A DNA stretch of 64,000 bases from an uncultured Bacteroides sp. GTDB lineage: Bacteria; Bacteroidota; Bacteroidia; Bacteroidales; Bacteroidaceae. Shown one piece after another: positions 17,855-26,256 of this stretch. The position numbers and the translations under genes are program-made. Each line of letters starts with the position of its first letter. Position 1 is the stretch's first letter. The stretch is from positions 104,174 through 168,173 of the forward strand of contig NZ_URFY01000004.1 of assembly GCF_900547205.1 (NCBI RefSeq), given 5' to 3'. The notes beneath the pieces were generated by a model. That model had not been told where the DNA came from and did not search any database. It worked only from the letters and a program-made list of their open reading frames with translations.

Positions 17855-17886
17855 TTTGCATTAAAACTTAATTCCCCCTACCTTTG
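17855..17886 (+). promoter_or_regulatory. Full Bacteroides promoter of the GH29 fucosidase gene
   Basis: -33 TTTG at 17855-17858, 20-nt spacer, -7 TACCTTTG at 17879-17886: an exact match to TTTG-N19-21-TAnnTTTG. It predicts initiation near 17892, about 37 nt before the ATG at 17929, and rules out the upstream ATG at 17884. Confidence 0.8.
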
Positions 17887-17928
17887 TTGTATCAACTATG
17901 CAAGTTGAAAATACTAAATCATTATACA

Positions 17929-19287
17929 ATGAAAACACTTATTCAGTGCATAATTCTTGCCATTCTGACAAATGTCAGTACTTCTCTTAATGCACAAGAG
18001 AAAATAGTAGTATATCCCAACAAATTACAACAAGAATGGGCTAATGCCGAAATAGGAGTCATTATTCACTTTGATATGCCGGTATTCCATCCTGATTATA
18101 ATTGGCGACAATTCGGTACCCATCCTTCGCCGTCAACATTCAATCCGTCTTCACTCGACACCGACCAGTGGATACGAACAGCCAAAAGCCTTGGAGCCAA
18201 ATATGCTGTATTAGTGGCCAAACATTGCAGCGGTTTTTCATTATGGCCTACAGCCGCCCACGAATACAGCATAAAAAACTCACCTTACAAAAATGGGAAA
18301 GGAGACATTGTAGCCGAATTTATCGCTTCCTGCCGGAAATACGGAGTTAAACCGGGGATATACGCCAGTACCACCGCCAATGGTTTTCTGCATGTCGACA
18401 ATCCCGGACTGGTGAAAGAAGGTAGTCCAGTGACACAAGAAGAATATAACAAAATAGTAGAGACGCAATTGACCGAACTTTGGAGCAATTATGGCAAGCT
18501 GTTTGAAATATGGTTCGATGGGGGTGTGCTATCAAAACAAAACGGAGGAGCGGATGTATTGTCACTCATCCAGCGTTTACAGCCCAATTCCGTTGTGTTT
18601 CAAGGTCCTTACGGATATCCGAATTTGATTCGTTGGGTGGGTAATGAAGAGGGCACTTCTCCTTATCCCTGTTGGGCAACAGCCGATGCGGTAACTTCTG
18701 CCGATGGTGTACAGAAAATTAAAGGCTTGAATGGTAACCCGGACGGAAAATATTGGTGTCCCGGAGAAGCTGATTTCACGCTACGACGCAATAGCTCGTT
18801 CCAAGGCGGATGGTTTTGGCGTGCCGACGAAGATGAGCAGATATTCTCCACCGATGAACTTCTACGAAAATATGAAACCAGCGTAGGTCGTAATACCAAT
18901 ATGCTGCTCGGTTTAGTTATAGACAATACCGGACTGGTTCCTGCCGCTGATGTGAAAAGAGCGAAAGAATTTGGCGACGCCATCCGCACAACATATGCCA
19001 AACCTATACGGAAGATATCAGGAAAAGGAAACGAGCTATCCATTCGCCTGAACAAAGCGACTGATATAAGCCGTGTCGTATTGTCGGAAGACATTGCACG
19101 GGGCGAAAGAGTGCAGAAGTATAAGCTAAAAGGTCTGTGCGATGGTGAATGGATTCAACTGTCCGAAGGAAGTTGTATCGGCCATAAACGCATTGAGCGT
19201 TTTCCAACCCGCTCCTTAACCGCTATAAAACTGGAAATAGAAGAAGCTAAGGATAATCCAATTATAAAGACATTCGCCGTATACTAA
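17929..19287 (+). CDS. GH29 alpha-L-fucosidase, secreted
   Basis: 452 residues from MKTLIQCII; the signal peptide ends near SLNAQ. Retaining alpha-L-fucosidase fold: IGVIIHFDMPVF, WRQFGTHPSPSTFNPSSLD, AKYAVLVAKHCSGFSLWPT, and EIWFDGG carrying the nucleophile Asp197. The active-site segment resembles the GH29-B group (alpha-1,3/4-fucosidases acting on Lewis-type structures) more than GH29-A, but this is from memory of the family. It ends with a small beta domain (IRKISGKGNELSIRLNKATD). Periplasmic or surface; it would remove terminal fucose from host-type glycans. It is divergent from the tandem SusC/SusD operon and has its own constitutive-type promoter and terminator. Confidence 0.9.
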   Translation: MKTLIQCIILAILTNVSTSLNAQEKIVVYPNKLQQEWANAEIGVIIHFDMPVFHPDYNWRQFGTHPSPSTFNPSSLDTDQWIRTAKSLGAKYAVLVAKHCSGFSLWPTAAHEYSIKNSPYKNGKGDIVAEFIASCRKYGVKPGIYASTTANGFLHVDNPGLVKEGSPVTQEEYNKIVETQLTELWSNYGKLFEIWFDGGVLSKQNGGADVLSLIQRLQPNSVVFQGPYGYPNLIRWVGNEEGTSPYPCWATADAVTSADGVQKIKGLNGNPDGKYWCPGEADFTLRRNSSFQGGWFWRADEDEQIFSTDELLRKYETSVGRNTNMLLGLVIDNTGLVPAADVKRAKEFGDAIRTTYAKPIRKISGKGNELSIRLNKATDISRVVLSEDIARGERVQKYKLKGLCDGEWIQLSEGSCIGHKRIERFPTRSLTAIKLEIEEAKDNPIIKTFAVY

Positions 19288-19294
19288 CACTATA

Positions 19295-19335
19295 AGAAAA
19301 GGAGAAACTTGACAATAATAAGTTTCTCCTTTTCT
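19295..19335. terminator. Bidirectional terminator between the fucosidase and nadA
   Basis: A perfect 16-bp stem (19295-19310 with 19320-19335) and a 9-nt loop, followed by a T-rich tract on the plus strand (TTTTTAT) and TTTTCTTATAG on the minus strand. The two flanking genes converge here. Confidence 0.85.
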
Positions 19336-19413
19336 TTTTATAATATTTACTCCCAATGGAGCTGAAACGTGCGAATAGCAATATGTACGTTCAAAGGGAA
19401 TCAACCCAGGAAC

Positions 19414-20352
19414 TTACAATCCCAACTTCGCCGAAATCTCCAGCATCCGCTGAATCGGCTTCACTGCCTTCTCCGCCACTTCCGGATCTACCGTAATCTC
19501 CGGTGACTCATTCTTCAGACACTCATACAGCTTCTCTAGCGTATTCAACCGCATGAAACTACACTCGTTACACGCACAGGTACTATCATTCGGAGGAGCG
19601 GGGATAAACGTTGTCTGTGGGCACTTCTTCTGCATCTCATGCAAGATGCCCGATTCGGTAGCCACGATATACGTATTCTCGGGATGATTCACCGCATACT
19701 TCAACAATGCAGCCGTAGACCCTACCACATCCGCCAGTTTCAGCACCGTGCTCTTGCATTCGGGATGCGCCAGCACAATCGCTTCAGGATGCTGCGCCTT
19801 GAGTTCCACAATCTTTTCCACCGAGAACTGTTCGTGCACATGGCAAGCTCCGTCCCAAAGTAACATCTCCCTGTTCGTAACTGAGTTGATATAATTCCCC
19901 AGATTCCTGTCCGGACCAAAGATTATTTTCTCATCTTTGGGGAAGCTTTCCACGATTTGCCGGGCATTGGTGGAAGTCACCACCACGTCGGTCACTGCTT
20001 TCACCGCAGCCGTCGTGTTGACGTACGAAATAACCGTGTGCCCCGGATGCTCTTTGACAAACTGCGCAAACTTGTCTGCCGGGCAACTGTCCGCCAACGA
20101 ACAACCTGCCGCCATGTCGGGCACCAGCACCTTCTTGTCGGGACAGAGCACCTTCGCCGTTTCACCCATAAAGTGAACGCCGCACATCACAATGATGTCC
20201 GCTTCCGTCTTGGCAGCCAATTGAGCCAATGCCAAACTGTCGCCAATGTAATCGGCGATATCCTGTATCTCACCCTTCTGGTAGTAGTGGCCCAGAATGA
20301 TTGCATTCTTCTGCTTCTTCAGCTCGTTAATAGCCTTTATTAGTTCATTCAT
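19414..20352 (-). CDS. nadA: Quinolinate synthase A
   Basis: 312 residues. Condenses iminoaspartate with dihydroxyacetone phosphate to quinolinate in de novo NAD synthesis; cytosolic, with a [4Fe-4S] cluster. Visible hallmarks: AIILGHYYQKGEIQDIADYIGDS, VMCGVHFMGETAKVL with Cys57, SYVNTTAAVKA, GPDRNLGNYI, LWDGACHVHE, HPECK and the C-terminal CACNECSFMRLN. Length and motifs are those of an intact NadA. Its partners nadB and nadC are not adjacent. A -7-like TAACTTTG on the minus strand at 20591-20598 would give an unusually long leader of about 230 nt. Confidence 0.96.
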   Translation of the reverse strand: MNELIKAINELKKQKNAIILGHYYQKGEIQDIADYIGDSLALAQLAAKTEADIIVMCGVHFMGETAKVLCPDKKVLVPDMAAGCSLADSCPADKFAQFVKEHPGHTVISYVNTTAAVKAVTDVVVTSTNARQIVESFPKDEKIIFGPDRNLGNYINSVTNREMLLWDGACHVHEQFSVEKIVELKAQHPEAIVLAHPECKSTVLKLADVVGSTAALLKYAVNHPENTYIVATESGILHEMQKKCPQTTFIPAPPNDSTCACNECSFMRLNTLEKLYECLKNESPEITVDPEVAEKAVKPIQRMLEISAKLGL

Positions 20353-20843
20353 TATTATATTCTTATTTCTTCCTTCTAAAAGAAAAATCCTTTGTTAGTA
20401 ATGATAGCCTGTTAATAGTGTTAGCAATAAAATACGATTTTTCTTGCCGGATAAGTTATTAGTCCATACTTCTGCTTTATGAGTCCGTTATGAACGGGAG
20501 AAAAGAAGAAATATCACTGCTTATCCACTTCATTATCAATGAAAGCACCGTCAATAGGGAGACTGCTATTAACTCCCTGTTGATAAAGTGCAAAGTTAAA
20601 AACTTTATGGATATAAACAGGCAGATAAGTGCTGAAAAATATGTTTATGTCTGTGTGGAAAGTTTCGGCTTTCTTTTTTGGAATGTTCATACTCGTGGGC
20701 TCATATACCTTCTTTTGAATAATGCAAGGATTATTTTTCAAAATCTTTGCCGTGGGTTTTGACAGGTTTTAAACCGTTATCAACATCTCTGTTAACAGAA
20801 AACGATTACCTTTGTGCACTGAATCTAATAAAGAGTAAAACGT
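20353..20843. other. Divergent intergenic region nadA / trmH-like
   Basis: No gene is supported. The nadA side holds a hairpin, TCAATAGGGAG (20551-20561) with CTCCCTGTTGA (20573-20583), next to a minus-strand -7 box TAACTTTG at 20591-20598. The methyltransferase side holds a -7 box at 20807. The rest shows nothing recognisable. Confidence 0.55.
20807..20814 (+). promoter_or_regulatory. -7 box of the TrmH-family methyltransferase gene
   Basis: TACCTTTG, a full -7 consensus match, 29 nt before the ATG at 20844. No TTTG is seen at the -33 position. Confidence 0.6.
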
Positions 20844-21371
20844 ATGCGTAAACTGAAAATAACAGAGCTGAACCGTATCAGTGCCGAAGAGTTCAAACAG
20901 GTGGATAAACTGCCGCTGGTGGTAGTGTTGGACGATATTCGTAGTCTGCACAACATTGGTTCCGTGTTCCGTACGTCGGATGCATTCCGCATCGAATGTA
21001 TCTACCTGTGTGGCATTACGGCCACTCCTCCACACCCCGAAATGCATAAGACTGCGCTGGGTGCTGAGTTTACTGTCGATTGGAAGTATGTTAATAACGC
21101 TGTTGATGCTGTTGATAACCTCCGCAAAGACGGGTATATCGTCTATTCGGTGGAGCAGGCGGAAGGTAGCATTATGCTCGATACGCTGGAACTGGATAAG
21201 ACGAAGAAGTACGCCATCGTGATGGGGAATGAAGTGAAAGGGGTGCAGCAGGAAGTGATTGACCATTCGGACGGCTGTATAGAGATACCGCAATACGGTA
21301 CGAAGCACTCTCTGAACGTTTCTGTGACTACGGGCATTGTTATCTGGGATTTATTCAAAAAGCTTCGCTGA
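20844..21371 (+). CDS. TrmH/SpoU-family RNA 2'-O-ribose methyltransferase
   Basis: 175 residues, a minimal SPOUT domain with no N-terminal substrate-binding extension. Motif 1: VVVLDDIRSLHNIGSVFRTS. Motif 2: YAIVMGNEVKGVQQEVID. Motif 3: IPQYGTKHSLNVSVTTGIVIW. These form the knotted S-adenosylmethionine site. It methylates a ribose in tRNA or rRNA; which one cannot be told from this short form. Monocistronic, with a DUF4294 gene converging from the right. Confidence 0.92.
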   Translation: MRKLKITELNRISAEEFKQVDKLPLVVVLDDIRSLHNIGSVFRTSDAFRIECIYLCGITATPPHPEMHKTALGAEFTVDWKYVNNAVDAVDNLRKDGYIVYSVEQAEGSIMLDTLELDKTKKYAIVMGNEVKGVQQEVIDHSDGCIEIPQYGTKHSLNVSVTTGIVIWDLFKKLR

Positions 21372-21484
21372 CGGCTGTAAACCGACTGGTTAATAAAAGG
21401 TTTATAACTAGTTGATAGTATAGTTAATTCATTAATAATCAGTAGATATACGATTGTTCATAAGTATAGTAGCCGAAGTGGTTT

Positions 21485-21616
21485 CTCAGGTGTTAATACC
21501 TGAGTTCTCAAGTATTAATACCTATCGTCTCAGATGTTAATACCTGACAACTCAAGTATTAACATCTGGGAAATGGTTTATTAACGACCTGCAAAGTAGA
21601 GATTAATAGCTGAGAT
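21485..21616. repeat. Intergenic array of six imperfect palindromes at exactly 22-bp step
   Basis: The TTAA centre of each unit begins at 21493, 21515, 21537, 21559, 21581 and 21603, an unbroken 22-bp step. The first four units are close (core CAGGTGTTAATACCTG or CAAGTATTAATACCTA type); units five and six (GTTTATTAACGACCTG, GAGATTAATAGCTGAG) are degenerate but in phase. Each core is an imperfect palindrome, roughly CAGGT-nTTAAn-ACCTG. The array lies between two convergent genes. Confidence 0.85.
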
Positions 21617-21671
21617 ATGAATTAGCGGAGTTGTGAAATAGGGTAGTTGATAAGCTTGTTCATTCGGTTCA

Positions 21672-22277
21672 TTAGAGCTGTCCGTTCTCTACCAACAGCA
21701 CGATTCTTTCCGTGAGCTTATCTTCTCCCAAGGGGTCGTATTCCTTTTTAAGACTTGCACCAAACAGTGCAGCAAACGTCTGATAGAACCCGGCTTTGAA
21801 TGGTCCCATAAATGCTTTCACCAGTTCAAAACTAGTCTGGTTACTTTGCCTGTCCACCAGCTTTATCAACAGCTTGCCCTGTGCAAAAGAGAGTTTCTTC
21901 ATCCGTGCAGTATATTGCTCTTTCAATCCTTTCTCCACCCGCTTGATATGCTTCTGGCGTGCTTTCTCATTGGGCAGCGTCTGGAGATATTCGTACGTTT
22001 CGATAATAGCCTGATTAATTTCTTTGGAGATGGGATATACCTTTTTCACATTGCGTACCAGTTTATAGTACTCTCTGCGTTCTTTTTCGTTTTTGAACTT
22101 GAGCGGGCGGAAGATATACACAGTTCTTAACTGGACACATGGAATCGTATCTCCATTGTAGACACACATCGGCACCAGATATCCATTGATGCTTTGCTTT
22201 TCTTGAGCTTGCGTCTGCAGAGAACAGCAAACAAGAGCAAACAGCATCATTACTACTATGTTAAGCCTTCTTTTCAC
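21672..22277 (-). CDS. DUF4294 family exported protein
   Basis: 201 residues with a signal peptide ending near LQTQAQ. The core YNGDTIPCVQLRTVYIFRPLKFKNEKERREYYKLVRNVKKVYPIS and GKLLIKLVDRQSNQTSFELVKAFMGP is the DUF4294 signature, widespread in Bacteroidetes. Function unknown; the charged middle region may be helical. Monocistronic, divergent from the helix-hairpin-helix protein at 22397. Confidence 0.88.
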   Translation of the reverse strand: MKRRLNIVVMMLFALVCCSLQTQAQEKQSINGYLVPMCVYNGDTIPCVQLRTVYIFRPLKFKNEKERREYYKLVRNVKKVYPISKEINQAIIETYEYLQTLPNEKARQKHIKRVEKGLKEQYTARMKKLSFAQGKLLIKLVDRQSNQTSFELVKAFMGPFKAGFYQTFAALFGASLKKEYDPLGEDKLTERIVLLVENGQL

Positions 22278-22342
22278 GATACAAAAATAGGATTAATATT
22301 TTATTATTTAGTCTTTTCACTGAGACGTTAACCTATTTAAAG

Positions 22343-22350
22343 TATCTTTG
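22343..22350 (+). promoter_or_regulatory. -7 box upstream of the helix-hairpin-helix protein gene
   Basis: TATCTTTG, matching the -7 consensus, 46 nt before the ATG at 22397. No TTTG at the -33 position. Confidence 0.55.
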
Positions 22351-22396
22351 CGCCCTTGTCTGTAAAAACGCAGGAAGATAACGTACAATTCTACTA

Positions 22397-24445
22397 ATGA
22401 AATATGGTCAACTATTGCGGTTGATAAGTATTATAAACAGCTTGTTCATAATTCCTGCTTGTAGTGCTCAAAACCAACGAGAAAGCCTTCTGGAAGAAGT
22501 TCTTGAAGATATATCGGTTAATAACGATATTAATAACTCGGTTAATGAATTGAATTGGGAAGATGAGCTGGAAGAGCTTTCCGTTCGTTTAAATCAACCA
22601 ATCAACTTGAACAGTGCCACGCGTGTGCAGCTCGAACAGTTTCCTTTCCTGAACGACCTCCAGATAGAACATTTGCTGGCATACGTATATGTGCACGGGC
22701 AGATGAAAACACTCAATGAACTTCAGTTGATAGACGATATGGATAAGCAGACTATCCGGCTTTTGCTGCCGTTTGTATGCGTGGAAGCTATTAACAATGA
22801 AGCTCCTTTTCAGTGGATAAGTATGTTGAAAAGCGCAGCAAGGTATGGCAAGCATCAAGTGCTAATGCGCATGGACATACCGTTTTACAAGCGAAAAGGT
22901 TATGAACATACTTATCTAGGCCCTGCTGTTTATAACTCTGTGAAGTATAGCTTCCGATATCGCGACCAACTCTATGCAGGCGTCGTTGCAGAGAAGGATG
23001 CCGGAGAACCTTTTGGGGCTTTGCACAATCGCCAGGGATACGATTATTACTCATTCTATCTTTACCTTCAACATTGCGGCTGGTTGAAAACATTGGCTGT
23101 TGGTAACTATCGACTTAGCTTCGGGCAAGGTCTAGTGGTGAGCACAGACTACCTGATGGGAAAGACAATTTATGCTTCTTCTTTCAACCCCCGTAGTGGC
23201 GGTATCAAGAAGCACTCTTCTACGGACGAATACACTTACTTCCGGGGAGTGGCAGCAGCAGTCAGCCTATCGAAGAGGTGGACCGTATCCGGTTTTTATT
23301 CACACCGCTCGTTGGATGGCGTGATAACGAACGATGAAATAACCTCCATCTACAAGACAGGGCTTCACCGAAGCCGCAAAGAAGCGGATAAGAAGCACCA
23401 GCTCACTCTCCAATTAACCGGTGGAAACATAACTTATCAACAGAACCGTATGAAGCTGGGTATCACCGGTGTTTACCATCTTTTCAACCGACCTTATGAA
23501 CCGGAGTTAACAGGTTATTCCAAGTATAATCTTCACGGCACCGACTTCTATAATATAGGAGTAGACTATTCTTATCGCTGGCATCGTTTCTCCATTTTGG
23601 GGGAGACGGCAATGGGAAAACAAGGTTGGGCTTCTTTGAACCGTTTGTTGTATACGCCCGTTCAGGGAACACAACTCATGCTAGTACACCGATATTACTC
23701 CTACAACTATTGGGCAATGTTTGCCCATTCCTTCGGCGAAGGAAGTACGGTTCAGAATGAACAGGGATATTACATAGGAGTTGATACCTCGCCCTTTGCC
23801 CACTGGAACTTCTATGCCTCCTTCGACCTGTTTTCATTCCCATGGAAAAGATATAGAGTGAACAAACCTTCCCGCGGAACAGACGGATTGCTTCAAGCCA
23901 CCTTTACTCCGAAGAAGAGCGTGACGATGTACCTCAAATACCGTTATAAACAAAAAGAGCGCGACCTGACGGGCAGCAACGGAAGCATAACACTGCCTAT
24001 TTATCATCACCAATTTCGCTATCGTTTGAACTATTCTTTGAAAGATGTGTTATGCACTCGTACAACTTTAGATTATAATCATTTTCATTCTCAAGACAGA
24101 GCTGCTACCCAAGGATATCAGGTTACACAGATGATATCCTCCCAGCTGCCCCGGGCCAGGCTGTTTGCTGACGTCCAGGGCAGTTACTTTTATACAGACG
24201 ATTATGATTCGCGCGTATACGTCTCCGAACGCGGATTGCTCAATACATTCTACACTCCCTCGTTTCAAGGCAGCGGATTCCGCTTCGCCGTTCGCCTGAG
24301 ATATGAACTAAATAAGCATTGGATGTTCATAACCAAGTTCGGGGAGACTATCTATCTGGACCGTAACGAAATAGGCTCCGGCAACGATTTAATACGCGGA
24401 AATAAAAAAGCAGACCTCCAAATGCAACTACTTATGAAGTTTTAA
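22397..24445 (+). CDS. Helix-hairpin-helix protein with outer-membrane beta-barrel-like C-terminus
   Basis: 682 residues. The signal sequence is followed by a possible lipobox (IIPACSAQ). Residues about 65-135 hold a ComEA-like helix-hairpin-helix segment (LNQPINLNSATRVQLEQFPFLNDLQIEHLLAYV, then LNELQLIDDMDKQTIRLLLPFV). The remaining 540 residues are rich in alternating aromatic strands (YYSFYLYLQH, VNYRLSFGQGL-like, FRYRLNYSLKD) and end ADLQMQLLMKF, as in a beta-barrel. Such proteins are common and single-copy in Bacteroidetes; their role is not established. It precedes the sigma-factor gene by 43 nt but has its own promoter. Confidence 0.85.
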   Translation: MKYGQLLRLISIINSLFIIPACSAQNQRESLLEEVLEDISVNNDINNSVNELNWEDELEELSVRLNQPINLNSATRVQLEQFPFLNDLQIEHLLAYVYVHGQMKTLNELQLIDDMDKQTIRLLLPFVCVEAINNEAPFQWISMLKSAARYGKHQVLMRMDIPFYKRKGYEHTYLGPAVYNSVKYSFRYRDQLYAGVVAEKDAGEPFGALHNRQGYDYYSFYLYLQHCGWLKTLAVGNYRLSFGQGLVVSTDYLMGKTIYASSFNPRSGGIKKHSSTDEYTYFRGVAAAVSLSKRWTVSGFYSHRSLDGVITNDEITSIYKTGLHRSRKEADKKHQLTLQLTGGNITYQQNRMKLGITGVYHLFNRPYEPELTGYSKYNLHGTDFYNIGVDYSYRWHRFSILGETAMGKQGWASLNRLLYTPVQGTQLMLVHRYYSYNYWAMFAHSFGEGSTVQNEQGYYIGVDTSPFAHWNFYASFDLFSFPWKRYRVNKPSRGTDGLLQATFTPKKSVTMYLKYRYKQKERDLTGSNGSITLPIYHHQFRYRLNYSLKDVLCTRTTLDYNHFHSQDRAATQGYQVTQMISSQLPRARLFADVQGSYFYTDDYDSRVYVSERGLLNTFYTPSFQGSGFRFAVRLRYELNKHWMFITKFGETIYLDRNEIGSGNDLIRGNKKADLQMQLLMKF

Positions 24446-24447
24446 TG

Positions 24448-24455
24448 TATATTTG
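24448..24455 (+). promoter_or_regulatory. Candidate -7 box of the ECF sigma gene
   Basis: TATATTTG matches TAnnTTTG and lies 33 nt before the sigma ATG, just after the stop of the preceding gene. The sigma gene thus seems to use the housekeeping sigma, unlike fecR and susC. Confidence 0.45.
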
Positions 24456-24488
24456 TCAGCAAAGAACTATAAAAGAATACTAGGGTAA

Positions 24489-24998
24489 ATGGATAATAAA
24501 GCTACTTTTGACAAAATGTTTAAGGAGTGGTATGCACAGTTTGTATACTTTGCATATTATTTTGTAAATGATGTCGAGGTATGTCGGGATATTGTAAGTG
24601 ATGCTTTTGAATATTTATGGCGCAATTATGACAAGGTAGAAGAAGCTACGGCAAAAACCTATCTGTATACCATCATTCGCACGCGTTGTATCGACTATCT
24701 GCGCAAGCAAAATATTCATGAAGAATATGTGGAGTTTACTTCCCAATTGACCGATAAGATAAAAGAATCTGAGTCGCAGCCTTCTGATAATCGCATTGTG
24801 AGTATTCGTGAAGCCATGAAGAAGCTCACGCCATACAATCATTATATATTGGAAGCCTGCTATATTCATAAGAAGAAATATAAAGAAGTGGCGGAAGAAC
24901 TGAATGTAAGTGTGGCAGCTATTCACAAAAACATTGTGAAAGCTTTGCGCATTCTTCGCGAAGAATTAACTCAGAAAGGTAACCAAAACATAATTTAA
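24489..24998 (+). CDS. ECF RNA polymerase sigma factor (Bacteroides PUL type)
   Basis: 169 residues. Region 2: FKEWYAQFVYFAYYFVNDVEVCRDIVSDAFEYLWRN. Region 4: LTPYNHYILEACYIHKKKYKEVAEELNVSVAAIHKNIVKALRILRE, including the helix-turn-helix. This is the FecI/RpoE-like group that Bacteroides pairs with FecR anti-sigma proteins and STN-domain SusC transporters. The sigma is released when the transporter senses substrate and then activates its own locus. It is followed by fecR after 30 nt. A GGTAACC box overlaps its last codons (24979-24985). Confidence 0.94.
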   Translation: MDNKATFDKMFKEWYAQFVYFAYYFVNDVEVCRDIVSDAFEYLWRNYDKVEEATAKTYLYTIIRTRCIDYLRKQNIHEEYVEFTSQLTDKIKESESQPSDNRIVSIREAMKKLTPYNHYILEACYIHKKKYKEVAEELNVSVAAIHKNIVKALRILREELTQKGNQNII

Positions 24999-25007
24999 AA
25001 CGTATAT
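24979..25007 (+). promoter_or_regulatory. Candidate ECF sigma promoter in front of fecR
   Basis: GGTAACC (24979-24985), 16 nt, CGTATA (25002-25007). The same two boxes with the same 16-nt spacing recur before the susC gene at 26274-26302. The -35 part overlaps the 3' end of the sigma gene; fecR starts 21 nt downstream at 25029. Confidence 0.7.
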
Positions 25008-25028
25008 ATTATATCAAAAGACTAATTT

Positions 25029-26204
25029 ATGGATGAAAAGGATATAAATATAAACAAGTCGGAGAAAGAAGCTCTTGAAATAATGGAGAACCTCCCTGAC
25101 ATTACTACCGACCAGTTGCAGGCTTTGAAAGAAGACGAAGAATGCCTGCAAACTTGCTGTGACATTGCAGAAACCGTGATGGAAATGCAAATGCAACAAA
25201 ACATACTTTCCATCGACCCGCAACAGGCATTGGCAGATTTTCATCAAAAGCATTTGCCGCAACAAAAACAAAACAGAAGCACTCGTATCCTATGGACTAG
25301 CCTTGCAGGCGCGGCGGCCACAGTCGCCATTATACTCGTACTGCGCATGATGTTCTTTTCTCCAAAGCCCGAAGTAGAGAGTATTAAAGTTTTTAGGGCT
25401 GACCCCACGGCACAACAAGTCACTTTGCAGATTTCCGATGAAGAGAAAGTGAAACCACTGAAAGAAGCAGTGCAATCACTTCCCTCCTCCGTAGTGAAAG
25501 TATCACCGCAGCAGATGGCTTATAATACGATTCAGACCGAGAATAAGAAGGTGGGAAACAAAAAGGTGCAGCTCCATAGACTGAGTATCCCCAGAGGGGA
25601 AACCTTTAAAGTGATTCTCTCCGACGGCACCGAAGTTCTTTTAAATTCCAACAGCCGACTGGCCTATCCCACAGTATTTAGAGGAAAAGAAAGAGTGGTT
25701 TCTCTGGAAGGAGAAGCCTACTTTAATGTGACTAAAGACGCCGAACATCCTTTTATCGTAAAAAGCGGAAACGTTCAGGTGCGCGTGCTGGGCACGGAGT
25801 TCAATATGTGCAGCTACTCTCCCGATGATGTGCGCGTCACATTGATAGAAGGAAAAGTAGCCGTCAGCGACACTTGTGGTTTGCAAGCCGTAGAAATAGA
25901 ACCGGGACAAAGTGCACAACTCGTTTCAGACGGTACCTTTGCCGTAGAAGAAGTAGATACGGAATCGTTCTTGTTTTGGAAAGAAGGCTTCTTCTATTTC
26001 GACGATGTGACGCTGGCAGATATGATGAAAGAAATAGGTAAGTGGTATAATATAGACGTTGAGTTTCGGAACACTGATATTATGAACCTTCGTATGCATT
26101 TTCTGGCAAAGCGCCAACAAGACATAGATGATTTGATAGAACTCATCAATAGGATGGAGAGAATCCATGCCCATTTGGAAGGTGAAAACTTGATTGTCGA
26201 GTAA
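25029..26204 (+). CDS. FecR-family anti-sigma factor with DUF4974 C-terminus
   Basis: 391 residues. The cytoplasmic N-terminus is about 85 residues, with a membrane helix near 88-108 (ILWTSLAGAAATVAIILVLRMMFF). A periplasmic FecR domain follows near 180-300 (LSIPRGETFKVILSDGTEVLLNSNSRLAYP; GEAYFNVTKDAEHPFIVKSGNVQVRVLGTEFNM), then a DUF4974 domain (FYFDDVTLADMMKEIGKWYNIDVEF). It holds the sigma factor at the membrane until the STN domain of the SusC transporter reports substrate. The tandem order sigma, fecR, susC is the classical arrangement. Confidence 0.94.
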   Translation: MDEKDININKSEKEALEIMENLPDITTDQLQALKEDEECLQTCCDIAETVMEMQMQQNILSIDPQQALADFHQKHLPQQKQNRSTRILWTSLAGAAATVAIILVLRMMFFSPKPEVESIKVFRADPTAQQVTLQISDEEKVKPLKEAVQSLPSSVVKVSPQQMAYNTIQTENKKVGNKKVQLHRLSIPRGETFKVILSDGTEVLLNSNSRLAYPTVFRGKERVVSLEGEAYFNVTKDAEHPFIVKSGNVQVRVLGTEFNMCSYSPDDVRVTLIEGKVAVSDTCGLQAVEIEPGQSAQLVSDGTFAVEEVDTESFLFWKEGFFYFDDVTLADMMKEIGKWYNIDVEFRNTDIMNLRMHFLAKRQQDIDDLIELINRMERIHAHLEGENLIVE

Positions 26205-26256
26205 CAGGCAGCCATACTGAAAAGATATAAATCCGGTTGAAAAGCGTATTCTTTGA

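Noticed and set aside
20490..20762. 90-residue plus-strand frame between nadA and the methyltransferase
   Set aside because: No start context, low-complexity composition and no recognisable features; it overlaps candidate promoter elements.
21485..21616. CRISPR array
   Set aside because: The repeating step is 22 bp with no separate spacers; the units themselves vary and there are no cas genes nearby.
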